Origin: Hyphomicrobiales bacterium
GTDB lineage: Bacteria; Pseudomonadota; Alphaproteobacteria; Rhizobiales; Rhizobiaceae
NCBI GenBank assembly: GCA_900467745.1
Contig: UBQW01000010.1
Coordinates: forward strand, 186,001-250,000
Reading direction: 5' to 3'
DNA length: 64,000 nucleotides
Numbering within the stretch: the first letter of the stretch is position 1; each line of letters opens with the position of its first letter. The position numbers and the translations under genes were made by a program. This document shows, in pieces, positions 26,101-34,078 of this stretch. The notes under the pieces were generated by a model that was not told the DNA's origin, searched no databases, and worked only from the letters and a program-made list of their open reading frames with translations.

Positions 26101-29100
26101 GGCGGCAAGCTGCGAGGAGCTCAGGCCGCTGATCTGGCTGCTGGTCAGCGCTTCCGCCTGGGCGGTACTGAGTGCCGCAAGCTGCTGGGTGGTCAGACCT
26201 GCAATCGCATTCTTGCTCAGCGCGGCGATCTGCGCTGTGGTCAGGGCCCGGATCGTATCCGTCGACATTCCCCCCAGCGCGCTTGACGTGATCGCGGCTA
26301 TATCCTTGGTGGAGAAGGTCACGACATCCTCAGGTCCGAGGACCGAGAGCTGGCTGGAATTCAGCGTTCCGACCTGGTTGGTGGTGAGCGCCTCCGCCTG
26401 TGCGGTCGAGAGCGCCGCCAGCTGCTGTGAGTTCAGTCCCGCGATGCCACCAACCGAGAGAGCGGCTATCTGCGCGGTGGAGAGTGCCGCGATGTCGTCC
26501 GTGCGCAGCGCGCCGACCTGAGAGGAGCTGAGGGCTGCCATCTGCTTGGTCGAGAGCGCCAGGATCTGCGTGTTGCTGAGGGCCGCGACCTGGCTGGTCG
26601 AAAGGCCGGAGACGCCGGACGAGCTCATGGCGGCCAGCTGCTGCGTGGTCAGTCCGGCCATGTCGCCGGTGCTCAGCCCCGCCACCTGCTTGGTGGTCAT
26701 CGCGGCGATCTGGCTGGTGCTAAGCGCGTGCAGCTGCGCGGTGTTCAGCGCATCGACCTGATCGGATGTCAGGCCCGTGATCCCCGATGGCGTCAGGACG
26801 GCGATCTGGTCGGTGGAGAGAACGCTGACATGGTCGCCAAGTGCTGCGACCTGCGCCGACGTCAGCGCCTTTACCTGTGCGGTCGAAAGCTTGGCGATCT
26901 GGTCGGTGCCCAGTGCTGCGACCTGGGTGCTCGTAAGGCTGGCCAAAGCACTCGTGCTCAGCAGCGCGATCTGAGCGGTGGTCAGGCCTGCGACTGCATC
27001 GGTGCCGAGACCGGGCAGGCCCCTGTTGGTGATCGCCGCGATATCGGCGGTCGAGAAGGTCGCGATGTCCTCAGCAGAAAGCGCGGAGAACTGCAGCGAT
27101 GTCAGCGCCGCCACCTGCACGGGCGACAGTGTCTCGATCTGCGACGTGCTCATCGCGCCGATCTGCAGGCTGGTGAGGCTGGCGATCGCGCTGGTGTTGA
27201 GCGCTGCGATCTGCTCGTTCGTCAGTCCTTCGATAGCGTCGCCGCTAAGGCCCGAGATGGCCTTGTTGGTGATCGCGGCGATATCGGCGGTGGAGAAGGT
27301 GGCGATATCATCGGCGCCGAGTGCGGCCATCTGCGCGGAGCTCAAGACCTTCACCTGCGCCGGCGACAAGGCTTCGACCTGTGCGGTGCTGAGAGCGCCG
27401 ATCTGGTCGCTCGTCAGGCTCACGACCGCATTTGTGCTCATGGCCGCGATCTGGGCGGTTGAAAGCGTTGCGAGCACGTCCGTGCTCAGGCCCGGCAGCG
27501 CCTTGTTGGTGATCGCGGCAATATCGGCGGTCGAGAAAGTCGCGATATCGCCGGCGTCGAGCACGCCAAGCTGCAATGAGGTCAGTGACATCACCTGCAG
27601 CGGAGACAGAGCCTCTACCTGCGCCGAACCCAAGGCGTCGAGTTGATCGGTCGTCAGGCTGGCGATCGAGGTGGTGCTCAAGGCCGCGATCTGGGCGGTG
27701 GTGAGCGCCGCGACCTGATTGGTGCCCAAGGTGGAGATCTGCAGGGTCTTCAGCGCGTTGACCTGGGCGGTCGTGAGCGCGCCGATCTGCCCCGAGGAAA
27801 GGCTCGCCATGTTGAGGCCGGGGATCGCCTTGCTCGAGAGCGCGGCGATATCGGCCGTCGAGAAGGTTGCGATGCCGTCTTCGCCAAGCGCCGAGAGCTG
27901 CAGCGAGCTCAGCCATGCCACCTGCGCCGGGGTGAGCGCCTCGACCTGGCTGGTGTTCAAAACCGCAAGCTGTGTCGTCTTCAGCGCGCTGACTTGCGCG
28001 GTCGTCAGCGAAGCAATCTGGCCGGTAGAGAAAGTGGCGATGATGTCTGTGCTGAGACCCGGTATGGCCTTGCTGGTGATCGCCGCGATATCGGCCGTCG
28101 AGAAGGTCGCCATGTGATCGGCATCGATCGCTGCGAGCTGTACGGAGGTCAGCGATGCGACCTGTGCCGGTGTCAGCGCCTCGACCTGATCGGTGCTGAG
28201 TGCCGCGATCTGGCCGCTCGTCAGGCGTGGGATCGCCGTCGAGTTCAACGCCGCGATCTGGGCGGTGGACAAGGTCGGGATGATATCGGTGGTCAGGCCG
28301 TTTATGGCCCTACTGGTGATGGCGGCGATATCGTCGGTGGAGAAGGTTGCGATGTGCTCGGCGTCGAACACAGCTAGCTGAACCGAACTCAGCGCCTTTA
28401 CCTGCGTCGGCGACAACGCTTCCGTCTGGTCGGTGGTCAGCGCGGCCAGCTGGTCTGTTCCGAGGTTCGCGATCTGCGCGGTGGACAGCGCCGCGATCTG
28501 CGCGGTCGAGAGCGAATCCATGTTGAGGCCGGTGAAGCCCTTGCTGGTTATCGCGGCGATATCGGCTGTCGAGAAGGCTGCGATATCGTCGGCACCGAAG
28601 GCCGCGATCTGCGCCGCGCTCAACGCCTTGACTTGCGCGGGCGTCAAGGCCTCGACCTGCTCCACGCTCAGCGCGTCGATCTGTTCGGTCGTCAGGCTGG
28701 CGATTGCGGCCGTGCTCAGCGCCGCGATCTTTGAGGTCGAAAGCCCTTCCAGCTGCCCTGTGCTGAAGCCAGCGATCTGTGCGCCGAGCGAGGTGATCTG
28801 GCTGCTCGAGAACGACGCGATCTGGTCTGCACTCAAGGCTTCGAGCTGGCTGCCGGTGAGGTTGGCGATCAGGCTCGTGGACATGGCGGCGATCTGAGCC
28901 GATGAAAGCGCGCCGAGCGCATCCGTGCTCAGTCCCGACATGGCGCGGCTGGAAATCGCGGCGATCGCGGCGGTCGAGAAGGCTTCGATATCGGCGGCGT
29001 CGAGTGCGGCGAGCTGCCCGGAACTCAGCGCCTTCACCTGTACCGACGATAGCGCCTTGAATTGTTCGTCGTTCAAGGCCCCGAGCTGCTCGGTCGTCAG

Positions 29101-30195
29101 GCTCGCGATCGAACCAGTGCCGAGGGCGGCAATCTGCACGGTTGACAGCGCCGCGATGGAGCCCGGGCTGAGGCCCGCGATGGCCTTGCTGCTGATGGCT
29201 GCGATATCGGCGGTCGAAAACCCAGCGATGCCGTCCTGGTTGAGAACGGCAAGCTGGTCGGAGGTAAGTGCCTTGACCTGCTGCGGCGTGAAGGCTTCTA
29301 CCTGTTCGGGGCTGAGAGCTCCGATCTGTTCGGTTGTGAGGCTCGCCAGCGCGCTGGAGCTGAGCGAGGCGATATGGGCTGGCGAGAACGCTTCGATCTG
29401 GCCGATATCGAGCGAGGCGAGCTGCGCCGTCGTCAGCGTGTTCGCCTGCGCCGTCGTCAGCGCCGCGATCTGTTCGGGCGACAAGGCCGACAGGTTCAAG
29501 CCCTTCATGGCCTTGGTGTTGATCGCGGCAATATCCTCGAGCGACAGCATGGCTATGTCATCGGGTCCGAGCGCTGCCAGTTGCGTAGACGTCATTGCCG
29601 CCATCTGCGCCGGTGAAAACGCTTCGACCTGGTCGGCGCTCAATGCGCCGATCTGGCTGCTCGTCATCGACGCGACAGCGCTCGTGTTCAGGGCTGCGAT
29701 CTGATCGGGAGAAAGAGCCGCGAGTGCCGCCGTCCCGAGACCCTGGATGGCCTTGGTGATGGCGGCGATATCGGCGGTCGAAAAGGTCGCGATATCCTCG
29801 GGGCTGAGTGCCGCGAGCTGCGCGGTGGACAGCGCCTTGATCTGGTTCGGGGTCAGGGCTTCCGACTGCTCGGTCGTCAAGGCGCTCAGCTGCGACGTGG
29901 TCAGGGCGGAGACCTGGACGGATGTCAGGCTCTCGATGGCATATTTGTTGAGCGCGTGCAGCTGATCGAAGGTGAAGCCGACGATGGAAGTCTTAGCGAT
30001 TGCGCTGAGCTGCTGCGAGTTCATCGCCTCGACGTCCTCGACGTCGAGCGCCGCGATCTGAGAGGACGATAGGGCCTTGACCTGGGCCGTGGATAGCGAC
30101 GCGATGTCGTCGGTTGTCCATGCTGCGACCGCCGCGGACGAGAGGGATCTGATCTGCGTTATCGTCAGCGTGGATGCAACCGTCGTCATGCTCAT
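23182..30195 (-). CDS. Giant octapeptide-repeat protein (about 2337 aa), function unknown
   Basis: One open frame of about 2337 residues. Almost all of it is an octad of the form [S/T]-[T/S]-x-[Q/D/A]-[I/V/L]-x-[A/G]-[L/F/I], for example STAQIAAL or TSDQIGAL, about 280 copies. The start is taken at ATG 30195, just before the first octads; the open frame extends 102 codons further upstream but that part is arginine- and histidine-rich and unlike the rest. There is no signal peptide. After the last octad come 51 residues: an Ala/Thr/Ser-rich linker with a run of six threonines, then the hydrophobic end VASVIMSYLG. Cysteine is absent and charged and aromatic residues are rare. No globular domain is seen. 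Related repeats may exist in other rhizobia, but I cannot name a characterised family. Neighbours (amine oxidase, MscS) do not explain it. Confidence 0.88.
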   Translation of the reverse strand: MSMTTVASTLTITQIRSLSSAAVAAWTTDDIASLSTAQVKALSSSQIAALDVEDVEAMNSQQLSAIAKTSIVGFTFDQLHALNKYAIESLTSVQVSALTTSQLSALTTEQSEALTPNQIKALSTAQLAALSPEDIATFSTADIAAITKAIQGLGTAALAALSPDQIAALNTSAVASMTSSQIGALSADQVEAFSPAQMAAMTSTQLAALGPDDIAMLSLEDIAAINTKAMKGLNLSALSPEQIAALTTAQANTLTTAQLASLDIGQIEAFSPAHIASLSSSALASLTTEQIGALSPEQVEAFTPQQVKALTSDQLAVLNQDGIAGFSTADIAAISSKAIAGLSPGSIAALSTVQIAALGTGSIASLTTEQLGALNDEQFKALSSVQVKALSSGQLAALDAADIEAFSTAAIAAISSRAMSGLSTDALGALSSAQIAAMSTSLIANLTGSQLEALSADQIASFSSSQITSLGAQIAGFSTGQLEGLSTSKIAALSTAAIASLTTEQIDALSVEQVEALTPAQVKALSAAQIAAFGADDIAAFSTADIAAITSKGFTGLNMDSLSTAQIAALSTAQIANLGTDQLAALTTDQTEALSPTQVKALSSVQLAVFDAEHIATFSTDDIAAITSRAINGLTTDIIPTLSTAQIAALNSTAIPRLTSGQIAALSTDQVEALTPAQVASLTSVQLAAIDADHMATFSTADIAAITSKAIPGLSTDIIATFSTGQIASLTTAQVSALKTTQLAVLNTSQVEALTPAQVAWLSSLQLSALGEDGIATFSTADIAALSSKAIPGLNMASLSSGQIGALTTAQVNALKTLQISTLGTNQVAALTTAQIAALSTTSIASLTTDQLDALGSAQVEALSPLQVMSLTSLQLGVLDAGDIATFSTADIAAITNKALPGLSTDVLATLSTAQIAAMSTNAVVSLTSDQIGALSTAQVEALSPAQVKVLSSAQMAALGADDIATFSTADIAAITNKAISGLSGDAIEGLTNEQIAALNTSAIASLTSLQIGAMSTSQIETLSPVQVAALTSLQFSALSAEDIATFSTADIAAITNRGLPGLGTDAVAGLTTAQIALLSTSALASLTSTQVAALGTDQIAKLSTAQVKALTSAQVAALGDHVSVLSTDQIAVLTPSGITGLTSDQVDALNTAQLHALSTSQIAAMTTKQVAGLSTGDMAGLTTQQLAAMSSSGVSGLSTSQVAALSNTQILALSTKQMAALSSSQVGALRTDDIAALSTAQIAALSVGGIAGLNSQQLAALSTAQAEALTTNQVGTLNSSQLSVLGPEDVVTFSTKDIAAITSSALGGMSTDTIRALTTAQIAALSKNAIAGLTTQQLAALSTAQAEALTSSQISGLSSSQLAALTADDIATFSTKDMAAIGSGAIAGLSTGTIAALSASQIAALNTAAITGMTTGQIAALRTDQVEALTSAQIGALSSKQTAALSTDDIAILSAKNIAAINSGAIAGLSAAALATLTTSQIAALSTAGIAGLTVDLISALSSDQIGALTTSQIAALSSRQIGALGTDDLASLTTAQVAALSTAGIPGLSSDQIAALSTDQTEALTSLQVGALNSRQIAALGTDDLSHFSTADIAAIGSGAILGLSTAAISALSTAQIVAMSSAGISGLSSGQMAALGSNQVEVLTTAQIGALTSKQVGALATDRIAALSIDQIAAFGTAGIAGLTSDQISALSVRQVEAFTSVQVGALNSKQIAALGTDDLDSFSTADMAAITSSAITGISTSALASLSGDQISALSPTGIAGLTSDQIGALRTNQVEALTTSQVGALTSKQIAALNTADISAFSPEQIAALSTAGIAGLSTGQLVALHSDQMEALTSIQIGALSSRQVAVLTSDNLDSFTTAEIAAISSSAISGLSTAALASLSPSQIAALSTAGIAGLSTDQIAALSVDQAEALTSLQVGALSSKQIAALGTDDLDSFSTADIAAISSAAISGLSPATIASLSAEQIGALSTAGIAGLSTAQIAALSTSQVEMLSTSQIGALGSAQVAALSTGDIAVLSVEQVAALSAKGIAGLSSTQAGALNVDQMERLSTSQIAALSSDALKGLTSSSLDALTPAKLAAISSGAMKGLSTDFIASLSTEEIAALGSSGVSGLTSDQIHALGTDQFSTFSTDQIAALSSTGLAGLTSGQLQTLSTEEFAAITPGSIKGLTTALFSTLPSSDIAALTTGQVAALSYSQVAAMSTAQIGMLSTTQIGALNVVQAAALGPDDLAGFSPESIIALSSSAVSGLSTRALGALTVSQAEAFTPAQINAMTSAQVQALTNGPLSGASAAAATTTTTTATTPSETTTSAAASPDTSESSQVASVIMSYLG
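23338..30168 (-). repeat. 24-bp (octapeptide) repeat array with 240-bp and 408-bp higher-order modules
   Basis: The coding array has a 24-bp period. A marker octad (STADIAAI and variants), followed by one like TNKALPGL, recurs about 18 times. In the N-terminal half it recurs mostly every ten octads (80 residues, 240 bp). In parts of the C-terminal half it recurs every seventeen (136 residues, 408 bp), where octads 4-10 of the module appear a second time. A few units are 5 or 7 residues long. Synonymous codons differ between copies, so the array is maintained at protein level and is not a recent DNA amplification. Confidence 0.88.
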
Positions 30196-30938
30196 CAATC
30201 CCAAGTGTTCAAATGGCGTCAATAAAAAGCCGGGTCGAAATTCCGATAGCGAACGGCAGGCGGCTTCCGGCCCCAAGGTCTGAATGAAGAATCGGTCACC
30301 CAAGCCCGCGCAGCTATGAGCCGCAGAGTAGGTTGTGTGGCTTGTCCGAACCTGAAATTGTAGGTGGTCTCCCCCCAACGGGGGGTGCCCGCTGTCGACA
30401 AGAAGGCTAGGTCGCCGGCCTTGCCCGCAGCTGGTGTCGTGCTGCGTCTTAGCGCGGGCACTATCGGCGACTGCGAAAATGCAAGAGGTCGGTGATTTCA
30501 CACATGTCCAAAATTATCACGAGATTGTCACATGCCGGAATCATGGCTCCACTACACGGCGACGCAAAGCGAATAGGATTTGCGCATGCCAAAAAGTGGA
30601 CGAATGAACGTGTATGGGACGGTTCTCTCCGTACCCTGCATCTTTACCGAGAACGATAACGGCGGAACGATCCGCGGATGTCCGCGATTCCTCGCGCTCG
30701 TGGCCGGAAAACAGAGTATCCGACTGCTCGATACGATTAGCGGCAGATCCACGCCGATCGCACTTCACCGCATCGATCGACGCGGCAGAGCCCGGTTTCG
30801 CTGGCTCTGACGTCACGTTGAGACCGGGGCTTTTCTGTCTAAAGCGCGGTGCCTCCCGCAAGCGCGACCGGTCACGACAAGGATGATTTTCACCGCCTCG
30901 ACCTTTCCTATGCTGCATTGCACTCTAGCTGATGTCGT
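30196..30938. other. Long intergenic region upstream of the giant repeat gene and MscS
   Basis: About 740 bp between two divergent genes. It holds a C6/G6-rich hairpin near 30370-30387 and, at about 30495-30540, an AT-richer stretch in which CACATG is repeated. A 7-bp inverted repeat CAGAGCC/GGCTCTG lies at 30786-30809. Short open frames exist (for example 30580-30810 plus strand) but none has a good ribosome binding site or a recognisable product. I expect both promoters here. Confidence 0.45.
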
Positions 30939-32060
30939 ATGGAACGTTTCATTCTCCACTTTCAGGAGGCAACAGCGTGGCTGCCCGCTTGGCTTGTAAG
31001 CATCGGTGTCCTTGCCGCTGCACTGGCCATGGGTTTGATGATCCATCGTCTCGCTTTTCGCTTTCTGAGCGGCGTGGTCGAAACGCGGGATTTGTTCTGG
31101 CGATCGCTGGTCTCGCGCGGCCGCCGGCCGCTTAGGCTCAGCATTCTGACCCTCACGCTGTCGCTCGGCGCCACGATCGCGCCGCTAACGACGCCGCAGG
31201 CGGAGTTCATCCGCCACATCCTGCTCTTGGGTTTCATCGCCGTCGTCGGCTGGATCACCAAGACCACGCTGCACATCTGGATGACGGTCTATCTGCGTCG
31301 CTTCAAGCTCGACGCCGAAGACAATCTGCTGGCTCGTACCCACGTCACCCAATCGCGCATCGGCGAGCGTATCGCCGCCTTCATGATCGTCGCGATCACC
31401 ATCGCGGCAGGGTTGATGACCTTTCCGGCCGTGCAGCAATATGGCGTCAGCCTGCTCGCCTCGGCGGGCGTTGCCGGCATCGTGCTCGGCCTCGCCTTGC
31501 AGCCGGTATTAAAGAATGTCTTTGCCGGCATCCAGCTTGCGATCACGCAGCCTATCCGCATAGACGACGCGTTGATCGTTGAAGGCGAGTGGGGCAATGT
31601 GGAGGAGATCACGTCTACTTATGTCGTGGTCAAGCTCTGGGATTGGCGAAGGCTGATCCTGCCGCTCAGCTATTTCATCGAGAACCCTTTCCAGAACTGG
31701 ACACGAGAGAGCTCCTCGCTGATCGGTACCGTCATGATCTATCTCGATTATTCGGTGCCGGTTTCCGTTATCCGCACGAAGGTCGAGGAAATAGCCGCCG
31801 CCTCCAAGCTGTGGGACAAGCGGGTGGTCGCCGTGCAGGTCACCGATTTCCGCGAAAACGTCATGGAAATCCGCATCCTCATCTCGGCCTCCAATGCGCC
31901 GAAGACCTTCGACCTGCGCTGCGAGATGCGCGAGAAGATCATCGACTTCGTGCAGCGGGAATATCCGGCAAGCTTGCCGCGCGTGAGGGCCGAGGGGGCG
32001 GCCAACCTCAATGGCGTGATGGGAGCCGAAGCGGCGGTTCGGGCCTCGGCGCAATCCTGA
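30939..32060 (+). CDS. Mechanosensitive ion channel protein, MscS family
   Basis: Inner-membrane channel of 373 residues that should open under membrane tension to release solutes. About four or five hydrophobic segments lie in the first 190 residues. The pore-lining helix is in LLASAGVAGIVLGLALQPVLKNVFAGIQLAIT (about 170-200). The MscS beta domain follows, with TQPIRIDDALIVEGEWGNVEEI and LILPLSYFIENPFQNWTR. The C-terminal alpha/beta domain ends near 355. No clear ribosome binding site precedes ATG 30939. It is a single gene. Confidence 0.93.
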   Translation: MERFILHFQEATAWLPAWLVSIGVLAAALAMGLMIHRLAFRFLSGVVETRDLFWRSLVSRGRRPLRLSILTLTLSLGATIAPLTTPQAEFIRHILLLGFIAVVGWITKTTLHIWMTVYLRRFKLDAEDNLLARTHVTQSRIGERIAAFMIVAITIAAGLMTFPAVQQYGVSLLASAGVAGIVLGLALQPVLKNVFAGIQLAITQPIRIDDALIVEGEWGNVEEITSTYVVVKLWDWRRLILPLSYFIENPFQNWTRESSSLIGTVMIYLDYSVPVSVIRTKVEEIAAASKLWDKRVVAVQVTDFRENVMEIRILISASNAPKTFDLRCEMREKIIDFVQREYPASLPRVRAEGAANLNGVMGAEAAVRASAQS

Positions 32061-32082
32061 CTGCTGGGGGCCGCGCTAGGGG

Positions 32083-32760
32083 TCAGACCCATTGCTTCAG
32101 CTGCATGCGGGCCGCTCTCCGCAGTCGGCTCATGGCGGGCATGTCTCCCGACAGCGCGTCGCTCAGCGCTTCATCCGTCGTGTCGGATCGAACCGAGGTT
32201 CGGGCCTGAAGGAACGCAGCGGAATCGGCGCTCCCCTTGTCGCTGGAATAGGCGCATCTGTATCCCGCACGCCGCAGCCGCGACAAAACGGCGGCGTTGT
32301 ATCGGCCGAAGGGGATGGACGCGTCCGTGATCTCGAAACCGCACACCTCTTCCAGCACGCTCTTCGACGTCTTCAATTCCTCGTCGAGTTCGGCCGGGGC
32401 AAGGCTCGACCAGTCGCGGTGGGCGATGCCGTGGCTGCCGATGGGCATGCCCATGTCAACAAGCGCGCTGATATCGGCCTTGTCCAGCGATCCCGGCTCG
32501 CCGATCCGGCCGGTCAGCACGAAGAACCGCGCCGTCAGGCCACGCTTGGCGAGCGCAGGTGCTGCGATCGTGAGGTCGGAGGTGTTGCTGTCGTCGAAGG
32601 TGATCGCGAGTTCATCGCGGTCGGGGTGATCGGCGATACGATCCAGCATGTCGTTGAACCGCGCGACACTCAGCCAATAGGGGGCCTCGCCCGGTTCCAG
32701 CGGCCGTTCAGGCTCGCCGATGCCGTGAAAGTTGATGATCCGGAGCGCCGTCCTTGCCAT
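32083..32760 (-). CDS. Polysaccharide deacetylase (NodB-like) family protein
   Basis: Carbohydrate esterase family 4-like protein of 225 residues; expected to remove N- or O-acetyl groups from a glycan. The first motif is TFDDS at about 54-58, where most members have TFDDG; both aspartates are kept. The zinc motif H-x3-H is in GSHGIAHRDW (about 108-117) and PFGRYN is the third motif. No signal peptide, so it probably acts on a lipid-linked or cytoplasmic intermediate. It is the last gene of the ligase/decarboxylase/ACP operon, starting 2 bp after the GT2 gene. Confidence 0.88.
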   Translation of the reverse strand: MARTALRIINFHGIGEPERPLEPGEAPYWLSVARFNDMLDRIADHPDRDELAITFDDSNTSDLTIAAPALAKRGLTARFFVLTGRIGEPGSLDKADISALVDMGMPIGSHGIAHRDWSSLAPAELDEELKTSKSVLEEVCGFEITDASIPFGRYNAAVLSRLRRAGYRCAYSSDKGSADSAAFLQARTSVRSDTTDEALSDALSGDMPAMSRLRRAARMQLKQWV

Positions 32761-32762
32761 TC

Positions 32763-33734
32763 TCAGCTCCGGCGGATCGCCATGAATTCGGTCGGCGATT
32801 TCAGCGGCATCAGTGCGCTCGATAGCGCCGCCCGGTGCGCCGCTCCCCGCCAGCAGCGGATCGCCTGCCCGAGTGCAATGCCCAGCCTGAAGAGCGATGT
32901 CTGCAGTGCATTGTGGTGGCGGCCGTAGTAGCGGATGCGATTGGCGGTCATCAGTGCGAAGAGACGCGCATTTCGGCCGCTGCCGCCGCTTTCATGCATG
33001 ACCTGCGAGCGCGGTTCGAACACCACCTCGAAGCCGGCCTCGCGAACGCGCCGGAGATAATCGACCTCCTCGCTGTAGAGAAAGAAGGATTCGTCCCAAG
33101 CACCGATCAAGTCCCGCACCCGCGCGGATACCAGCAGCGCTGATCCCGTCGCCCATTCCACGGTGCCGCTGCGGCCGTAGCGCGCCGCGCCGCCGATGAC
33201 TTCTCCGAGGCCAACGCGCATCGCAAGCGTACCTCCGAGCAGAGCATCGGCCCAGGCCGTCATAATCGACGGCTCGCGCCGGAGCGTTGGATCGACCCGA
33301 CCTTCTTCGGTGTAGTTGAGCGGAACAACAACGCCGGTTGAAGTCTTTTCAGCCCGCTCAATAAGCGGTCGCGCCGCGTCGGGGTAGAGCCTGAGATCGG
33401 GATTAAGGATGAGCAGATGCGATCCCGGATGCGCCCGCGCCGCCGCCGCATTGATTGCAGCCGCATAGCCGGCATTGTAGCCCATGCGGATCACGGTCGG
33501 CGAAACCGGATGCGCTTCGGCCAGCTCCGCCGATCCGTCCTTGGATTCGTTGTCGGCGATCAGGACCTCGAAGCGGTCGATGCCGGCAAGACCCGCCGGG
33601 ATCGAATCGAGCAGCGGCGGCAGCGCTCCCGCGCTGTTATAGGTGACGATAATGACGGAGAGCGCCGGCGAAGCCCCTTCCGTATCGCGCGTGATCGGAC
33701 GATCTCGTTCCATGACTGCCAATTTTTCCCCCAC
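32763..33734 (-). CDS. Glycosyltransferase family 2 protein
   Basis: GT-A fold transferase of 323 residues, with SVIIVTYNSAGALPPLLDSI at the start of the domain, IADNESKDGS for nucleotide binding and HLLILNPDLRLYPDA carrying the acidic metal-site motif. WATGSALLVSARV and FFLYSEEVDYLRRV are usual in rhamnosyl-type GT2 enzymes. The start is GTG 33734 or ATG 33713; neither has a good ribosome binding site. It belongs to the surface-glycan operon between the acyl carrier protein and the deacetylase. Donor sugar unknown. Confidence 0.9.
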   Translation of the reverse strand: MGEKLAVMERDRPITRDTEGASPALSVIIVTYNSAGALPPLLDSIPAGLAGIDRFEVLIADNESKDGSAELAEAHPVSPTVIRMGYNAGYAAAINAAAARAHPGSHLLILNPDLRLYPDAARPLIERAEKTSTGVVVPLNYTEEGRVDPTLRREPSIMTAWADALLGGTLAMRVGLGEVIGGAARYGRSGTVEWATGSALLVSARVRDLIGAWDESFFLYSEEVDYLRRVREAGFEVVFEPRSQVMHESGGSGRNARLFALMTANRIRYYGRHHNALQTSLFRLGIALGQAIRCWRGAAHRAALSSALMPLKSPTEFMAIRRS

Positions 33735-33761
33735 CGTTGATTGGCCGCGAAGCCACGGGCG

Positions 33762-34034
33762 CTAGTGAAGCTGCTTGCGATCAATGAGGCTGCGGTCAAC
33801 GAACTGCGCCAGCGATCCGACGGTTTCGAACACCTCGCCGGTGAAATCGCTATCGTCGATCTGGAAGCCGAAACGCTCTTCGAGCGCGGCCGCAAGGCTC
33901 AGCACAGCGAAGGAATCGAGCTCCGGAATGTTGCCGAGTAGCGGCGTTGCGGCGGTCTCGATCCGATCCCGGTCTTCGATGCCGAGCGTTTCGATGATGA
34001 CGTCCTTGACGGCCTCGAAGGTAGACGAATTCAT
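33762..34034 (-). CDS. Acyl carrier protein
   Basis: Carrier protein of 90 residues. The phosphopantetheine site is Ser41 in ELDSFAVLSL (DSF in place of the usual DSL). Acidic helices and FGFQIDDSDFTGEVFETVGSLAQFV follow the normal ACP pattern. It lies 44 bp after the decarboxylase gene and 27 bp before the GT2 gene. By context it should carry the acyl or aminoacyl group activated by the ligase at 35302 and processed by the decarboxylase at 34079, and is not the fatty acid ACP. Confidence 0.92.
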   Translation of the reverse strand: MNSSTFEAVKDVIIETLGIEDRDRIETAATPLLGNIPELDSFAVLSLAAALEERFGFQIDDSDFTGEVFETVGSLAQFVDRSLIDRKQLH

Positions 34035-34078
34035 GATACCCCTCTTAATGTTGCCGGCTACCCGCCGGTGAAATCAAA

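Noticed and set aside
23338..30168. Short regularly spaced repeats as a possible CRISPR array
   Set aside because: The 24-bp units are contiguous, degenerate and keep one reading frame for 7 kb; there are no spacers and no cas genes.
23182..30501. Longer start of the giant repeat protein, 102 codons upstream
   Set aside because: The extra part is unlike the repeat protein in composition and has no ribosome binding site; ATG 30195 directly precedes the repeats.
30541..30918. Minus-strand open frame of 125 codons in the region upstream of mscS
   Set aside because: Arg/Ser-rich, no ribosome binding site and no motif; more likely promoter DNA.
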